Of a DNA stretch of 64,000 nucleotides, positions 8,526 to 16,388 are shown piece after piece. How positions within the stretch are numbered: position 1 is the stretch's first letter; every line of letters starts with the position of its first letter. The notes beneath the pieces are model-generated. The model was not told the DNA's origin. It made no database searches and saw nothing but the letters and a program-made list of their open reading frames with translations. The stretch comes from REEB95 sp035934235 (GTDB lineage: Bacteria; Pseudomonadota; Alphaproteobacteria; ATCC43930; CGMCC-115725): positions 1-64,000 of the forward strand of contig DASYYB010000016.1 of assembly GCA_035934235.1 (NCBI GenBank), written 5' to 3'. A program made the position numbers and the translations under genes.

Positions 8526-9356
8526 TCAATTCTCCGGATGCCAGGCGTAACGACGGATCAGCGCCACGCAGCAGGAATCCATCGCGAAACCCAAGAGACC
8601 GATGAAGAGCACGATCGCGGCCAGATTGTCGTAGCGCAAAGTGTCGCGCGCATCGTTGATCGCGTAGCCGAGGCCGGAGGTGACGCCGAGGAACTCCGCC
8701 GGCACCAAAATGATCCAGGCGACGCCGAGCGCTAGGCGCACGCCGGTGAGAATGTCCTGCGCCACCGCCGGCAAGGTGATGCGCCACAGCATGCGCACCG
8801 GACCGGCGCCGAGGTTGCGCGCGACCTTGTGCCAGTTCGGATGCAACTTGCGCAGGCCGTTGGCGGTGGCGAAGGTCACGGGCCAGACCGCCGCGGCGGC
8901 GATCAGGAAAATGATCGCACCGTCCCAGGTGGCGAAGGCCATGACCGCGATGGGCATCCAGGCCAGCGGACTGATCATGCGCAGAAACTGGAACGGCACG
9001 TGCGTCATCTGCTGGAAGGCGCGGCTGCGGCCAATGGCGATTCCGACCGGCACGCCGATGAGCGTGGCGATCGCGAGACCCTGGCCGATGCGCGACAGGC
9101 TGGCCAGCGCCTGCGGCCAGATCTGGCCGCCAACCGCGAGGTGGACGAGCGCGACGATAGCCGGCACCGGGGCGAAATTGCTGAACGCCGCGGTGTCGGG
9201 ATCGGCGGCGATGATGGCGCCGCCGAGCCACCAAACCACCAACAGCACGGCGATGCCGATCAGCGGATAGAGCCGATGAACGGACAGCCGCAGCCGCCGT
9301 GGCGCGCGGGCGCCGCGTTCGGCCGAGGGCGTACCGACCATCGAAATCTCCGTCAT
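8526..9356 (-). CDS. ABC transporter permease, nitrate/sulfonate/bicarbonate (SsuC/TauC/NrtB) type
   Basis: 276 residues with about six TM helices and the inner-membrane permease EAA-type loop (ARNLGAGPVRMLWRITLPAVAQDILTG, around residues 180-205) that contacts the ATPase. The start ATG 9356 overlaps the substrate-binding protein stop in an ATGA junction; the longer open frame upstream is out of context. It couples with the ATPase at 10637 and the Tat-exported binding protein at 9353 to import an oxyanion or organosulfonate. The substrate cannot be assigned from sequence. Confidence 0.92.
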   Translation of the reverse strand: MTEISMVGTPSAERGARAPRRLRLSVHRLYPLIGIAVLLVVWWLGGAIIAADPDTAAFSNFAPVPAIVALVHLAVGGQIWPQALASLSRIGQGLAIATLIGVPVGIAIGRSRAFQQMTHVPFQFLRMISPLAWMPIAVMAFATWDGAIIFLIAAAAVWPVTFATANGLRKLHPNWHKVARNLGAGPVRMLWRITLPAVAQDILTGVRLALGVAWIILVPAEFLGVTSGLGYAINDARDTLRYDNLAAIVLFIGLLGFAMDSCCVALIRRYAWHPEN

Positions 9357-10594
9357 ACCTCGACGATCTCCTGCCGCTCGTAGGGATGCGCTGGATCGAC
9401 GCCGACGGTCTTGGCCCAGTCGGGATACTTGCTCAGCGCCGCGCGCACATGGGTGTATTCGACCAGATCCTTGGCAACGAACGCCGGATCGAGGCTCTTC
9501 AGGAACGTGGTGTCGCCGGCGACCACCGTCTGGTTCATCGCCTTGACCACCAGCTCGGTGGCCGAGGGATAGGGCCAGGGTTGGAAGTCGATGCGGTGGT
9601 TGTGCCACTGAGCTTCATGCTCGAGCGCGCCGGTCGGACCGTAGAATCCGACGTCGTAATAGTTCATCGCGCGGTCGACGACGGCGCCCGGCACCGGCAG
9701 ATAGGCTTTGCCGTCCGCCGACAGCATCTGTGCGACTTCCTTGCGATGCTGCGACGCGTAAAGCTCGGCGCGAACGATCGCGTTGACGATCTTCTGCGTC
9801 CATTCCGGCCGGCGCTTGACGTTGTCCTCGTGCATGGTGATGACGCAGCACGGATGGTTCTTCCAGATGTCGCCGGTGAAGCGCAGCATGCGCGCATTGG
9901 CCTTGAGCTCGCCCAACGCATTGAACGGCTCGGCGACGATGTAGCCGTCGATCTTGCGCGCGGCGAGACCGGCGGTCATCTCGGGCGGCGCCATCACCTG
10001 GAGATTGCACTCGTCCTTCGCCAGCTTGGCGGTCTGCGGCTTGATGACCGCTTTGACGCCGGCTTTGCGCAGCGCCATCTGCAACATGATGTTGTGGTTC
10101 GAATACCAGAACGGCACGGCGATCTGCTTGCCGCCGAGATCGGCGAAGCTTTTGATCTCGGTCTCATGGCCGACGACGATGCCCGAACCGTTGGTGTGGC
10201 CCCAGACCATGATCTTGGCCGGAATCTTGTTGTTGTAGCGCATCCACACCGGCACCGGATTGAGCAGGTGCACGATGTTGAAGCGGCGCGCCACGAAGGC
10301 CTCGGCGATCTCGGCCCAGCCGCGAATCAGCGTCGGCTTCGCCACCTTGAGGCCTTCGTCCTCGAAATAGCCGTTGGCGTGCGCCACCAGCAGAGAGGTG
10401 GCGTCGGTGATCGGCAGATAGCCGATGCGCACGATCTCGTCGGCATCGGGATCGGCGGCGCGCGCGCGCTCGGGCAGCGCCGACGCCAGCGCGGCAAGAC
10501 CGCCGGCGGCGAAATAATCCAGCAGGTCGCGGCGCGAGACGTGCCGCAACGCCTCGGTGATCAAGGGAAACTGTTCGCTATCGGTAACGTCCAT
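9353..10594 (-). CDS. ABC transporter substrate-binding protein, NrtA/SsuA type, Tat-exported
   Basis: 413 residues. ATG 10594 is chosen because AGGAGG lies 9 nt upstream; an in-frame ATG at 10618 precedes that Shine-Dalgarno. The N-terminus has a twin-arginine signal (SRRDLLDYF, residues 20-28) followed by a hydrophobic stretch and an ARA cleavage region, so it is exported folded. The mature part shows VRIGYLPITDATSLLVAHANG and a downstream MAPPEMTAGLAARKIDGYIVAEP typical of the NMT1/NrtA family. Together with the permease and ATPase genes on either side it forms a complete importer. Candidates are nitrate, sulfonates or a related anion. Confidence 0.92.
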   Translation of the reverse strand: MDVTDSEQFPLITEALRHVSRRDLLDYFAAGGLAALASALPERARAADPDADEIVRIGYLPITDATSLLVAHANGYFEDEGLKVAKPTLIRGWAEIAEAFVARRFNIVHLLNPVPVWMRYNNKIPAKIMVWGHTNGSGIVVGHETEIKSFADLGGKQIAVPFWYSNHNIMLQMALRKAGVKAVIKPQTAKLAKDECNLQVMAPPEMTAGLAARKIDGYIVAEPFNALGELKANARMLRFTGDIWKNHPCCVITMHEDNVKRRPEWTQKIVNAIVRAELYASQHRKEVAQMLSADGKAYLPVPGAVVDRAMNYYDVGFYGPTGALEHEAQWHNHRIDFQPWPYPSATELVVKAMNQTVVAGDTTFLKSLDPAFVAKDLVEYTHVRAALSKYPDWAKTVGVDPAHPYERQEIVEV

Positions 10595-10636
10595 GAACTG
10601 AGGCCTCCTAATATCCATAATATGGTGACGGCCGCC

Positions 10637-11416
10637 CTAGCCTGCCGCCGTCAACGCGGCGACGTCTTGGTCGGCGGTGTGGAAAAGATCGGCGAGCTGC
10701 GCGCGAATGCGGCGGAACTCCATGGTCTCGCGCTTGCGCGTGCCCTCGATGGTGACGGCGACCTGGCCGACGATGCGGCCGGGCCGGCCGGCGAGCACCA
10801 GAACGCGGTCGGCGAGCGTGATCGCCTCGTCGAAATCGTGGCTGACGATCACCACCGTGAGGCCGATGCGGCGCGCGATCTCGCGCACCTCGTATTGCAA
10901 CGCAACGCGCGTCAGTGGATCGAGACCGGAAAACGGCTCGTCCAGCAACAGCACTTCGGGCTCTGGCGCCAGCGAGCGCGCGAAGGCGACGCGCTGTTGC
11001 TGACCGCCGGAGAGCCGCTGGACGTTGGTATCGGCCCATTCCTCGAGCTGCACCAGCTTCAACAATTCGCCGACCCGCGCCTGCGCCTGGCGGCCACGGC
11101 CGGCGAAATCGAGACCGATGGCGATATTCTGCGCCACGGTCATCCACGGATAGAGCGACGGCTCCTGGAACATCAGGACGCAGGCCGGCGTCGGCGCGAC
11201 CACCGGTTTTTCGGCGACGAAAATGCGGCCGGTGGTCGGCCGCGCGAAGCCGGCGATGAGCTGAAGCAGCGTCGACTTGCCGCCGCCGCTGCGGCCGACG
11301 ACGGCGACGATCTCGCCCTTGCCGACGCTGAAGCTGACGTCGTCGAGCACCGGCCGCGCGCGGCCGTAGCGGTGCGCGAGCGCTTCAACCCTGATGCTGC
11401 GGACGGCGTGATCCAT
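10637..11416 (-). CDS. ABC transporter ATP-binding protein, SsuB/TauB/NrtD type
   Basis: 259 residues. It has Walker A GRSGGGKST (41-49), Q-loop Gln84, signature LSGGQ (135-139), Walker B LLLDEP (~156-161) and the H-loop His in IVSHDFDEA. It energises the permease at 8526-9356. It is the first gene of the five-gene operon running leftward to 6847, and the ~450 bp upstream should hold the operon promoter. The ATGA coupling of the next two genes supports co-expression. Confidence 0.94.
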   Translation of the reverse strand: MDHAVRSIRVEALAHRYGRARPVLDDVSFSVGKGEIVAVVGRSGGGKSTLLQLIAGFARPTTGRIFVAEKPVVAPTPACVLMFQEPSLYPWMTVAQNIAIGLDFAGRGRQAQARVGELLKLVQLEEWADTNVQRLSGGQQQRVAFARSLAPEPEVLLLDEPFSGLDPLTRVALQYEVREIARRIGLTVVIVSHDFDEAITLADRVLVLAGRPGRIVGQVAVTIEGTRKRETMEFRRIRAQLADLFHTADQDVAALTAAG

Positions 11417-11877
11417 GACCCGGCTCGCGAAAGCCCGATTTCAACGAATGATATATGTGAATAGGGTGATTTGCATACTATAGCCCTGCATAACAGCCTT
11501 ATATAACATTCTTCTCGCGTTATTTAAGGCGCGGGCGAGCGCAGCTCCGTGACGCTTCGGCGACGGGTTGAAGGCGTCGCGATGACGGTGCGATGACGAC
11601 ACGAATGATTGTGCACAAGATTATCCACACTGGTGGATAACTCGATTGCGCCGCAGCACGACTCATTGAGATTATTCGGGTCGTCTAGGGTATTCACCCG
11701 ATGGACGACATGCCGCGCATGGCGCGACAGTGTCCCCCGGAACATCCTCGACGCTCGACCGTCGCCCCGCCCTCCGGTATCGACCCTAGGACGTTGAGGG
11801 GGATCACTCGATAGCTTTCGTGATCGAATCCCGGCGCCAGCACCGGGTGCTGGCTGCTTCTTTCCAGAGTGAAATGC
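11417..11877. other. Intergenic region between ABC operon and phasin
   Basis: 461 bp without a convincing gene; open frames here are short or antisense. The left part (about 11440-11530) is A+T-rich, with GCATAAC and TATATAAC motifs, and is the likely promoter of the leftward ABC operon. The middle holds the TTATCCAC palindrome (11621-11640). The right part leads into the phasin. Confidence 0.6.
11621..11640. repeat. TTATCCAC-ACTG-GTGGATAA palindrome (DnaA-box-like)
   Basis: A perfect 8-bp inverted repeat with a 4-bp spacer. The left arm plus spacer reads TTATCCACA, the classical DnaA-box consensus; the right arm read in reverse gives TTATCCACC. Only this pair is seen, with no AT-rich unwinding element or box cluster, so it is not proposed as an origin. 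It could be a DnaA-responsive promoter site or another regulator's operator. Confidence 0.5.
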
Positions 11878-12339
11878 ATGGCCAAAACCAACGGAACCGT
11901 CTCCGATGCCGGCAACGCATTCGCCAAGATGATGGGCGAATGGCCGCTGTTCGCCTTCAACTACGAGGCGATGATGGACAGCCAACGCCGCAACTGGGCG
12001 GCGCTGGTCGAAGCGAACAAGCTGTGGAACGAAAGTGCACAAACGCTGGCGACGCGGCAGATGGAGCTGACGCGCCAAGCGATGCAGGATTTCGCCGAGC
12101 TGTTCGAAGAGACGCTGCGCAAGCCCGGCGCGTTCGAGGATCAGATCGGCAAAAGCGCCGCCTGCACGCGCCACGCGCTCGAAGGCATCTGCGACCTCGC
12201 CGACCACGCCACCAAATCGAGCGCCGAGGTGATGAAGCTCATCAACAAACGGATGAGCGAGACGCTCGACGACGCGCGCGCCTACGCGAAGCGCGCGCCG
12301 CATGCGGGTGGCGGCCCGACGCACGCCGCCGCGGACTAG
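11878..12339 (+). CDS. Phasin-family protein
   Basis: 153 residues, almost entirely helical and without a signal peptide, with the phasin_2 pattern (FAFNYEAMMDSQRRNWAALVEANKLW followed by RQMELTRQAMQDFAELFEE). Phasins coat polyhydroxyalkanoate granules and control their size and number. ATG 11878 is preferred over the in-frame GTG at 11869, with CCAGAG upstream. A 57-codon ORF with its own Shine-Dalgarno follows 29 nt later. A second phasin gene is at 51159. Confidence 0.86.
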   Translation: MAKTNGTVSDAGNAFAKMMGEWPLFAFNYEAMMDSQRRNWAALVEANKLWNESAQTLATRQMELTRQAMQDFAELFEETLRKPGAFEDQIGKSAACTRHALEGICDLADHATKSSAEVMKLINKRMSETLDDARAYAKRAPHAGGGPTHAAAD

Positions 12340-12368
12340 GGAACCGGCCCAGGTTTGGGAGAGAAATC

Positions 12369-12542
12369 ATGATGGCGAACTCGGCGCAACGCGACGCGCG
12401 TTACGAGCGGATAACGCAGGAACACGAACGCTGCACGCTGATCTCGAAGCTGCGCTGGATGGGACTGGAGCAGGAAGCGGACCGGATGACCGCAGCGGGC
12501 GAAACGCCGGCGGCCATCACCATGCCGGAGGAAACCGACTAG
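12369..12542 (+). CDS. Small hypothetical protein downstream of phasin
   Basis: 57 residues, highly charged and without membrane segments (ARYERITQEHERCTLISKL...). It starts ATG ATG at 12369/12372 behind GGGAGAGA and sits 29 nt after the phasin stop, so it is probably on the same transcript. No family is recognised. Its base composition matches the neighbours and it ends 9 bp before the convergent glutathione reductase stop. It may be a granule- or phasin-associated factor, but that is only positional inference. Confidence 0.6.
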   Translation: MMANSAQRDARYERITQEHERCTLISKLRWMGLEQEADRMTAAGETPAAITMPEETD

Positions 12543-12551
12543 CCCGCTTCG

Positions 12552-13928
12552 TCATTCCGCCGCTTTGGCCTTGGGCTCCGGCACCTTCGTTCGCAAGGTG
12601 ACGAACTCCTCCGACGCGGTCGGATGGATGCCGATGGTCTTGTCGAACTGCCGCTTGGTGGCGCCGCAGGTGAGCGCGACGGCGAGGCCGCCGATGATCT
12701 CGGGCGCGTCGGGACCGACCATGTGCGCGCCCAGCACCTTGTCGCTGGCGCGGTCGACGACCAGCTTCATCAGCGTCTTTTCCTCGCGGCCGGAGAGCGT
12801 GTTCTTGAGCGGCCGGAAGATGGTGCGATAGACGTCGATCGCGGTGTGCGCCGCGCGCGCCTCGGCCTCGGTCAGGCCCACGGTGCCGATGGTCGGATTG
12901 GAAAACACCGCCGTCGGCACGATTTCGAGCCGGGCACAGACCGGATTGTTGTTGAACAGCGTCTCGGCGAGCGAACGACCTTCGGCGATCGCCGTCGGCG
13001 TCAAGTTGAGCATGTCGGTGGCGTCACCGATGGCGTAGATGTTCGGCACCGAGGTGCGCGACCACTCGTCGACCTTGATCGCGCCGGTTTCGGGATGGAG
13101 CGCAACCCCGGCTTCGGCGAGGCCCATGCCGGTGGTGTTGGGCAATCGGCCGGTCGCGTACATGACACAGTCGGCCGAGAGACTGGCGCCCGCCTTGGTG
13201 GCGAGGCTGAAGTTGGCGCCCTGCTTCTTGATCCCGGTGATTTCGGTGCGATTGTGGATGGTGATACCGCGCGCGCGCATTTCGCGGCCGAGATGGATAC
13301 GAACGTCGTCGTCGAAGCCGTTCAGCAGCTCCTCGCCGCGGATCACCATCTGCACCGACGCGCCCAGGCCCGCGAAGATGCCGGCGAACTCGACGGCGAT
13401 ATAGCCGCCGCCGACGATGACGATGTTGCGCGGCAGCTTGGGCAGGTCGAGCGCCTCGTTCGACGAAATGACGTGCTCGATGCCCGGAATTTTGGGCGTC
13501 ACCGGATGGCCGCCGATGGCGAGCAGGATGTTGGCGGTGGTATGGCGCGTGCCGTTGACCTCGATGGTGTGCGCATCGACCAGCTTGGCGCAGCCTTCGA
13601 TGAGCTGTGCGCCGGCATCGCTCAGCATTTTGCGATAGATGCCTTCGAGCCGCGTCGTCTCCTTGTTCTTGGCGGCGATCAGCTCGGGCCAGGAATGCAC
13701 CGGCTTTGCTACATGCCAGCCATAGCCAGCGGCATCTTGGACGTCATCGGCAAAGTGCGCGGCATAGACCAGCAGTTTCTTCGGCACGCAGCCGCGCAGC
13801 ACGCAGGTGCCGCCGACGCGATCCGCCTCGCAGATGGCGACACGCGCGCCATAGCTTGCCGCGCGGCGCGACGCCGCGACGCCGCCCGAACCGGCGCCGA
13901 TGGTGAACAGGTCGAAATCGTAAGCCAT
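12552..13928 (-). CDS. gor: Glutathione-disulfide reductase
   Basis: 458 residues, the usual length. It has an N-terminal FAD Rossmann motif GAGSGG (11-16), the redox-active disulfide Cys42-Cys47 in GGTCVLRGCVPKK, the NADPH-binding GGGYIAVEFAGIFAGLG region near residue 175, a second FAD motif ATGRLPNT and the C-terminal dimer/active-site segment IGIHPTASEEFVTLR with the catalytic His. It reduces oxidised glutathione with NADPH in the cytosol. GSH-dependent partners in the window include the maleylacetoacetate isomerase at 29446. It is monocistronic. Confidence 0.96.
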   Translation of the reverse strand: MAYDFDLFTIGAGSGGVAASRRAASYGARVAICEADRVGGTCVLRGCVPKKLLVYAAHFADDVQDAAGYGWHVAKPVHSWPELIAAKNKETTRLEGIYRKMLSDAGAQLIEGCAKLVDAHTIEVNGTRHTTANILLAIGGHPVTPKIPGIEHVISSNEALDLPKLPRNIVIVGGGYIAVEFAGIFAGLGASVQMVIRGEELLNGFDDDVRIHLGREMRARGITIHNRTEITGIKKQGANFSLATKAGASLSADCVMYATGRLPNTTGMGLAEAGVALHPETGAIKVDEWSRTSVPNIYAIGDATDMLNLTPTAIAEGRSLAETLFNNNPVCARLEIVPTAVFSNPTIGTVGLTEAEARAAHTAIDVYRTIFRPLKNTLSGREEKTLMKLVVDRASDKVLGAHMVGPDAPEIIGGLAVALTCGATKRQFDKTIGIHPTASEEFVTLRTKVPEPKAKAAE

Positions 13929-13989
13929 CGGGCGATGCTAGCCGATCACCGCGCGGCCGTCATCGTGCCGGCCTCTCGCCTTGCCGCCA

Positions 13990-14259
13990 TCAGGTCGTCT
14001 GGCCGGCGGGTGCGAGGCGATCGGCGATCGCGTTGAGGCGCTTGATGATGCCGAGCACGGTCGCGTAGATGACGAAGATATAGAAGAAGTAATTGAGGAT
14101 CGGGATCAGCGACAGGATCACCCAGAGCACGACGCTGTGCCCGAGGCGGTGGGCGATAAAGCCGTTGCCGATGGCGCAGCCGGCCCACAGCACGACCAGG
14201 CCGGTGAACACCGGCAGCGACGCGATCGCCTGGTCCATCATCATCACCGTGTCTTGCAT
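13990..14259 (-). CDS. Small two-TM membrane protein, function unknown
   Basis: 89 residues with two hydrophobic helices (SLPVFTGLVVLWAGCAIGNGF and LWVILSLIPILNYFFYIFVIYAT) and a short charged C-terminus. ATG 14259 is preceded by AGGGGAGTGA, a good ribosome-binding site, so I regard it as real. It sits between gor and the DUF2141 gene, all on the minus strand. No functional family is recognised; it is probably an inner-membrane protein. Confidence 0.65.
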   Translation of the reverse strand: MQDTVMMMDQAIASLPVFTGLVVLWAGCAIGNGFIAHRLGHSVVLWVILSLIPILNYFFYIFVIYATVLGIIKRLNAIADRLAPAGQTT

Positions 14260-14362
14260 GATTCACTCCCCTGGATTGCGGCCGCACGCCCCCGCGCGGA
14301 AATCTCGGCTCCTTCTATAACCGGAAAGCCGGCCGGTCGTCGCGGGCGGCGATGCGGGAGCG

Positions 14363-14833
14363 CTAATACCGGACGTTGAGGGTGACGGCGGTGGCGGGAT
14401 CGCCGACCGGAAAGGCGGCCTGAGCGAACGTCGGCCGCGAGACGACGGCGCGGATGCCATTGGACAGGGCGTAGCCATCGAGCGGATAGCCGAACCAGTT
14501 GGTCTTGAAGTGGCCGAGCTTGTCCTCGTCGTGATAGCAGCCGACGGCATAGGTGCCGGGCGGCAGATGATCGAAGCTGACGACGATGGGCGCGGTCGAC
14601 GCCTTCACCTTCAAATGACGCAGCGCATAATCGCCGTCGGGGAAGTGATCGGGCGTGGCGAAGAGCGCGACATAGACGTCGCCCGCGGCGCTGTGCACGC
14701 CGGTGATGGTGACGGTGAGCGTGGCGGCGAAGGCGGCGGGCGCGCCGGCGACGAAGGCGAACAGCGCGGCGGCGACGATGAGCGCAGAAAACGGCGAGCG
14801 GCGCCGCGCGGCGTGCGTCGTTGCAACAAACAT
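14363..14833 (-). CDS. DUF2141 domain secreted protein
   Basis: 156 residues from ATG 14833 (the longer frame upstream lacks support). An N-terminal signal peptide (SPFSALIVAAALFAFVAGAP, cleaved after AAFA) is followed by an immunoglobulin-like beta sandwich typical of DUF2141: LTVTITGVHSAAGDVYVALF, LPPGTYAVGCYHDEDKLG. The family is periplasmic and of unknown function, probably binding a ligand or partner protein. AGGGG lies upstream of the start. It is the last core-looking gene before the accessory island. Confidence 0.82.
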   Translation of the reverse strand: MFVATTHAARRRSPFSALIVAAALFAFVAGAPAAFAATLTVTITGVHSAAGDVYVALFATPDHFPDGDYALRHLKVKASTAPIVVSFDHLPPGTYAVGCYHDEDKLGHFKTNWFGYPLDGYALSNGIRAVVSRPTFAQAAFPVGDPATAVTLNVRY

Positions 14834-14937
14834 GAAACGGGAACCCCTGGATTGCGCCCGGCCAAGCAGGCCGGGCGGCGCACAATTTACGCGACCACGC
14901 GCAGCCAATCCGAATGAATTTTGCGTGATGGCGGCGG

Positions 14938-15555
14938 TCAACCCTCGCCCTGCCCTGTCGCCCTTTCGGGGGGCGACGGCGCGCGTTCGGCGTTCGCGTG
15001 TTCCGCCTCGCCTGTCCGCGCCAGGCGCTTCAAGCGCTCGACGAGAATGGTGCGCGCGTCGCGGCCATCTCGACGCGCATCAGGCGGCACGGCCGGCACG
15101 ACGTTGTCGAAGATGCCGAGGTGGCGCGCGAGCGCCTCGAGCGCCCGCGCCTTGTTGTGGAACTTGATGCGCGGACCTTTGCCCATGCGGCGCGGCACGA
15201 TCTCGGCGATGGCGGCGCGGTGATGCGGCGAGATCTTGGCCTTGGGGCGGAGCGTGACGTCGTCGCCGCCGGTCCAATCGAGCACTTCGCCGATATCGGA
15301 GAACGCAACGCGCGCGAGCTCCAACAGGACGCGCTCGTGCGCGATCTGGGCGCGGCGCGCCTCGTTCGCGCGGCCGACACGGATCGCCTTGGCAATTTTG
15401 GGGTTCCGCCTGAGCCGCGAACCGGCGCTCCAGGCGCTTGCAGGCGAATAGCCCGCACGGATCGCCGCTTGGCTGGCGACCCCCGTGATCAGGTATTGCT
15501 CGACGAATTTCTGCTGCCGCGGGCTGAGCCGCCGCTTGTGATTGCCGCAGGACAT
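14938..15555 (-). CDS. Phage terminase small subunit-like DNA-binding protein (prophage remnant)
   Basis: 205 residues. The N-terminal ~65 residues (LSPRQQKFVEQYLITGVASQ, AAIRAGYSPASAWSAGSRL, LRRNPKIAKAI) match the Terminase_2 small-subunit HTH that recognises phage packaging sites. The middle (LARVAFSDIGEVLDW) is also typical, while the Pro/Arg-rich tail is not. No large terminase, portal, capsid or integrase gene is adjacent, so it is an isolated phage-derived gene at the left edge of the accessory island. It is open and has plausible coding composition; whether it is expressed is unknown. Confidence 0.8.
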   Translation of the reverse strand: MSCGNHKRRLSPRQQKFVEQYLITGVASQAAIRAGYSPASAWSAGSRLRRNPKIAKAIRVGRANEARRAQIAHERVLLELARVAFSDIGEVLDWTGGDDVTLRPKAKISPHHRAAIAEIVPRRMGKGPRIKFHNKARALEALARHLGIFDNVVPAVPPDARRDGRDARTILVERLKRLARTGEAEHANAERAPSPPERATGQGEG

Positions 15556-15713
15556 GGGACTCCTTTTGTTGCGTGCGTGCGCCTTTCCGCGCCCGCTCGC
15601 TCCCCTGACCTACCGCCGAAGCCGCCCTTGTAGATGTTCGTGTTTTGTTCCATATTGCGGGCGGAAAGTCAAGGGAAATCAGCCACCCATGCCAAAGCTC
15701 GCCTTGCAACTGG

Positions 15714-15730
15714 TGTGTATGATATACACA
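15714..15730. promoter_or_regulatory. hicA promoter/operator palindrome
   Basis: Perfect inverted repeat TGTGTAT-GAT-ATACACA ending on the A of the hicA ATG. HicB-type antitoxins repress their own operons through such palindromes. TATGAT (15718-15723) inside the repeat could be a -10 element. That would put transcription initiation at or next to the start codon, consistent with the lack of any Shine-Dalgarno. Confidence 0.68.
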
Positions 15731-15921
15731 TGAATAGTCGCGACGTGATCCGCGCGATCGAGGCGGGTGGCTGGCGGCTGATCCGCGTGCGCGGGAGCCA
15801 CAACCATTATCGCCACGCGACCAAGTCCGGCCTCGTGACGGTTCCACATCCGCGGAAAGAGCTACCCAAAGGGACGCTGCGAAGCATCGAGCGACAAGCC
15901 GGCATCCGATTGAACAGGTGA
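15730..15921 (+). CDS. hicA: HicA-type mRNA interferase toxin
   Basis: 63 residues, the usual HicA size, forming a single dsRBD-like fold: SRDVIRAIEAGGWRLIRVRGSHNHYRH with the catalytic His24 in the GSH motif, then VTVPHPRKELPKGTLRSIERQAGI. HicA cleaves mRNA and is neutralised by HicB. ATG 15730 is chosen because the longer upstream frame is not HicA-like. There is no Shine-Dalgarno and the operator palindrome reaches into the start codon, so the transcript may be leaderless. hicB starts 4 nt after the stop. Confidence 0.92.
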   Translation: MNSRDVIRAIEAGGWRLIRVRGSHNHYRHATKSGLVTVPHPRKELPKGTLRSIERQAGIRLNR

Positions 15922-15925
15922 AAGC

Positions 15926-16315
15926 ATGCGGCACTACATCGGCCTGATCCACAAGGAAGCGGAGAGCGACTTCGGCATCTCGTTTCCGGATTTTCCCGGC
16001 TGCGTCTCCGCCGGCAGCACGCTCGACGAAGCGCTGGCCATGGGCCGTGAGGCGCTCGAAGGCCACATCGAAGTGATGGCCGAAGCGGGCGAGCCGATTT
16101 CCGAACCGTCGGACGTCGACACGGTGATGCAAGATCCCGAGCATCGCGACGGCGTGGTCGTGCTCGTGCCGGCGCCGGACTTCGGCGGAAAAGCGGTGCG
16201 CGTGAACGTGACGTTGCCTGAAGGATTGCTCCAGCGGATCGACGAAGCGGCGCCGAACCGTTCGCGCTTCCTTGCCGAAGCGGCGGAGGAATTATTGGAG
16301 CGGAAGCGGGCGTAG
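15926..16315 (+). CDS. hicB: HicB-type antitoxin
   Basis: 129 residues. The N-terminal part is the degenerate RNase H-like HicB domain (FGISFPDFPGCVSAGSTLDEALAMGREALEGHIE). The C-terminal ~50 residues (VRVNVTLPEGLLQRIDEAA, SRFLAEAAEELL) form a ribbon-helix-helix-type DNA-binding segment, suited to binding the palindrome upstream of hicA. It binds and inhibits HicA and probably autoregulates the operon. GTGAAAGC precedes ATG 15926. Confidence 0.93.
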   Translation: MRHYIGLIHKEAESDFGISFPDFPGCVSAGSTLDEALAMGREALEGHIEVMAEAGEPISEPSDVDTVMQDPEHRDGVVVLVPAPDFGGKAVRVNVTLPEGLLQRIDEAAPNRSRFLAEAAEELLERKRA

Positions 16316-16388
16316 CTTAATCCGCTCGCCCTGAATCGGTGCTCCGTTGTACCGTTAATTACCACGATCTACTAAAGGCCTAGCTACT

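Noticed and set aside
9299..11464. A 721-codon open frame on the plus strand opposite the ABC importer operon
   Set aside because: It is antisense to three clearly recognisable genes, has no ribosome-binding site or family resemblance and is rich in Arg/His/Gln, typical of mirror frames in GC-rich DNA.
11440..11640. Possible chromosomal origin (A+T-rich stretch with a DnaA-box pair)
   Set aside because: Only one box pair, and no neighbouring origin-associated genes or further boxes.
11524..12324. A 266-codon minus-strand frame across the phasin gene and its upstream region
   Set aside because: Antisense to the phasin for much of its length, no start signal.
12624..14036. A 470-codon plus-strand frame opposite glutathione reductase
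   Set aside because: Mirror frame of gor; no domain features.
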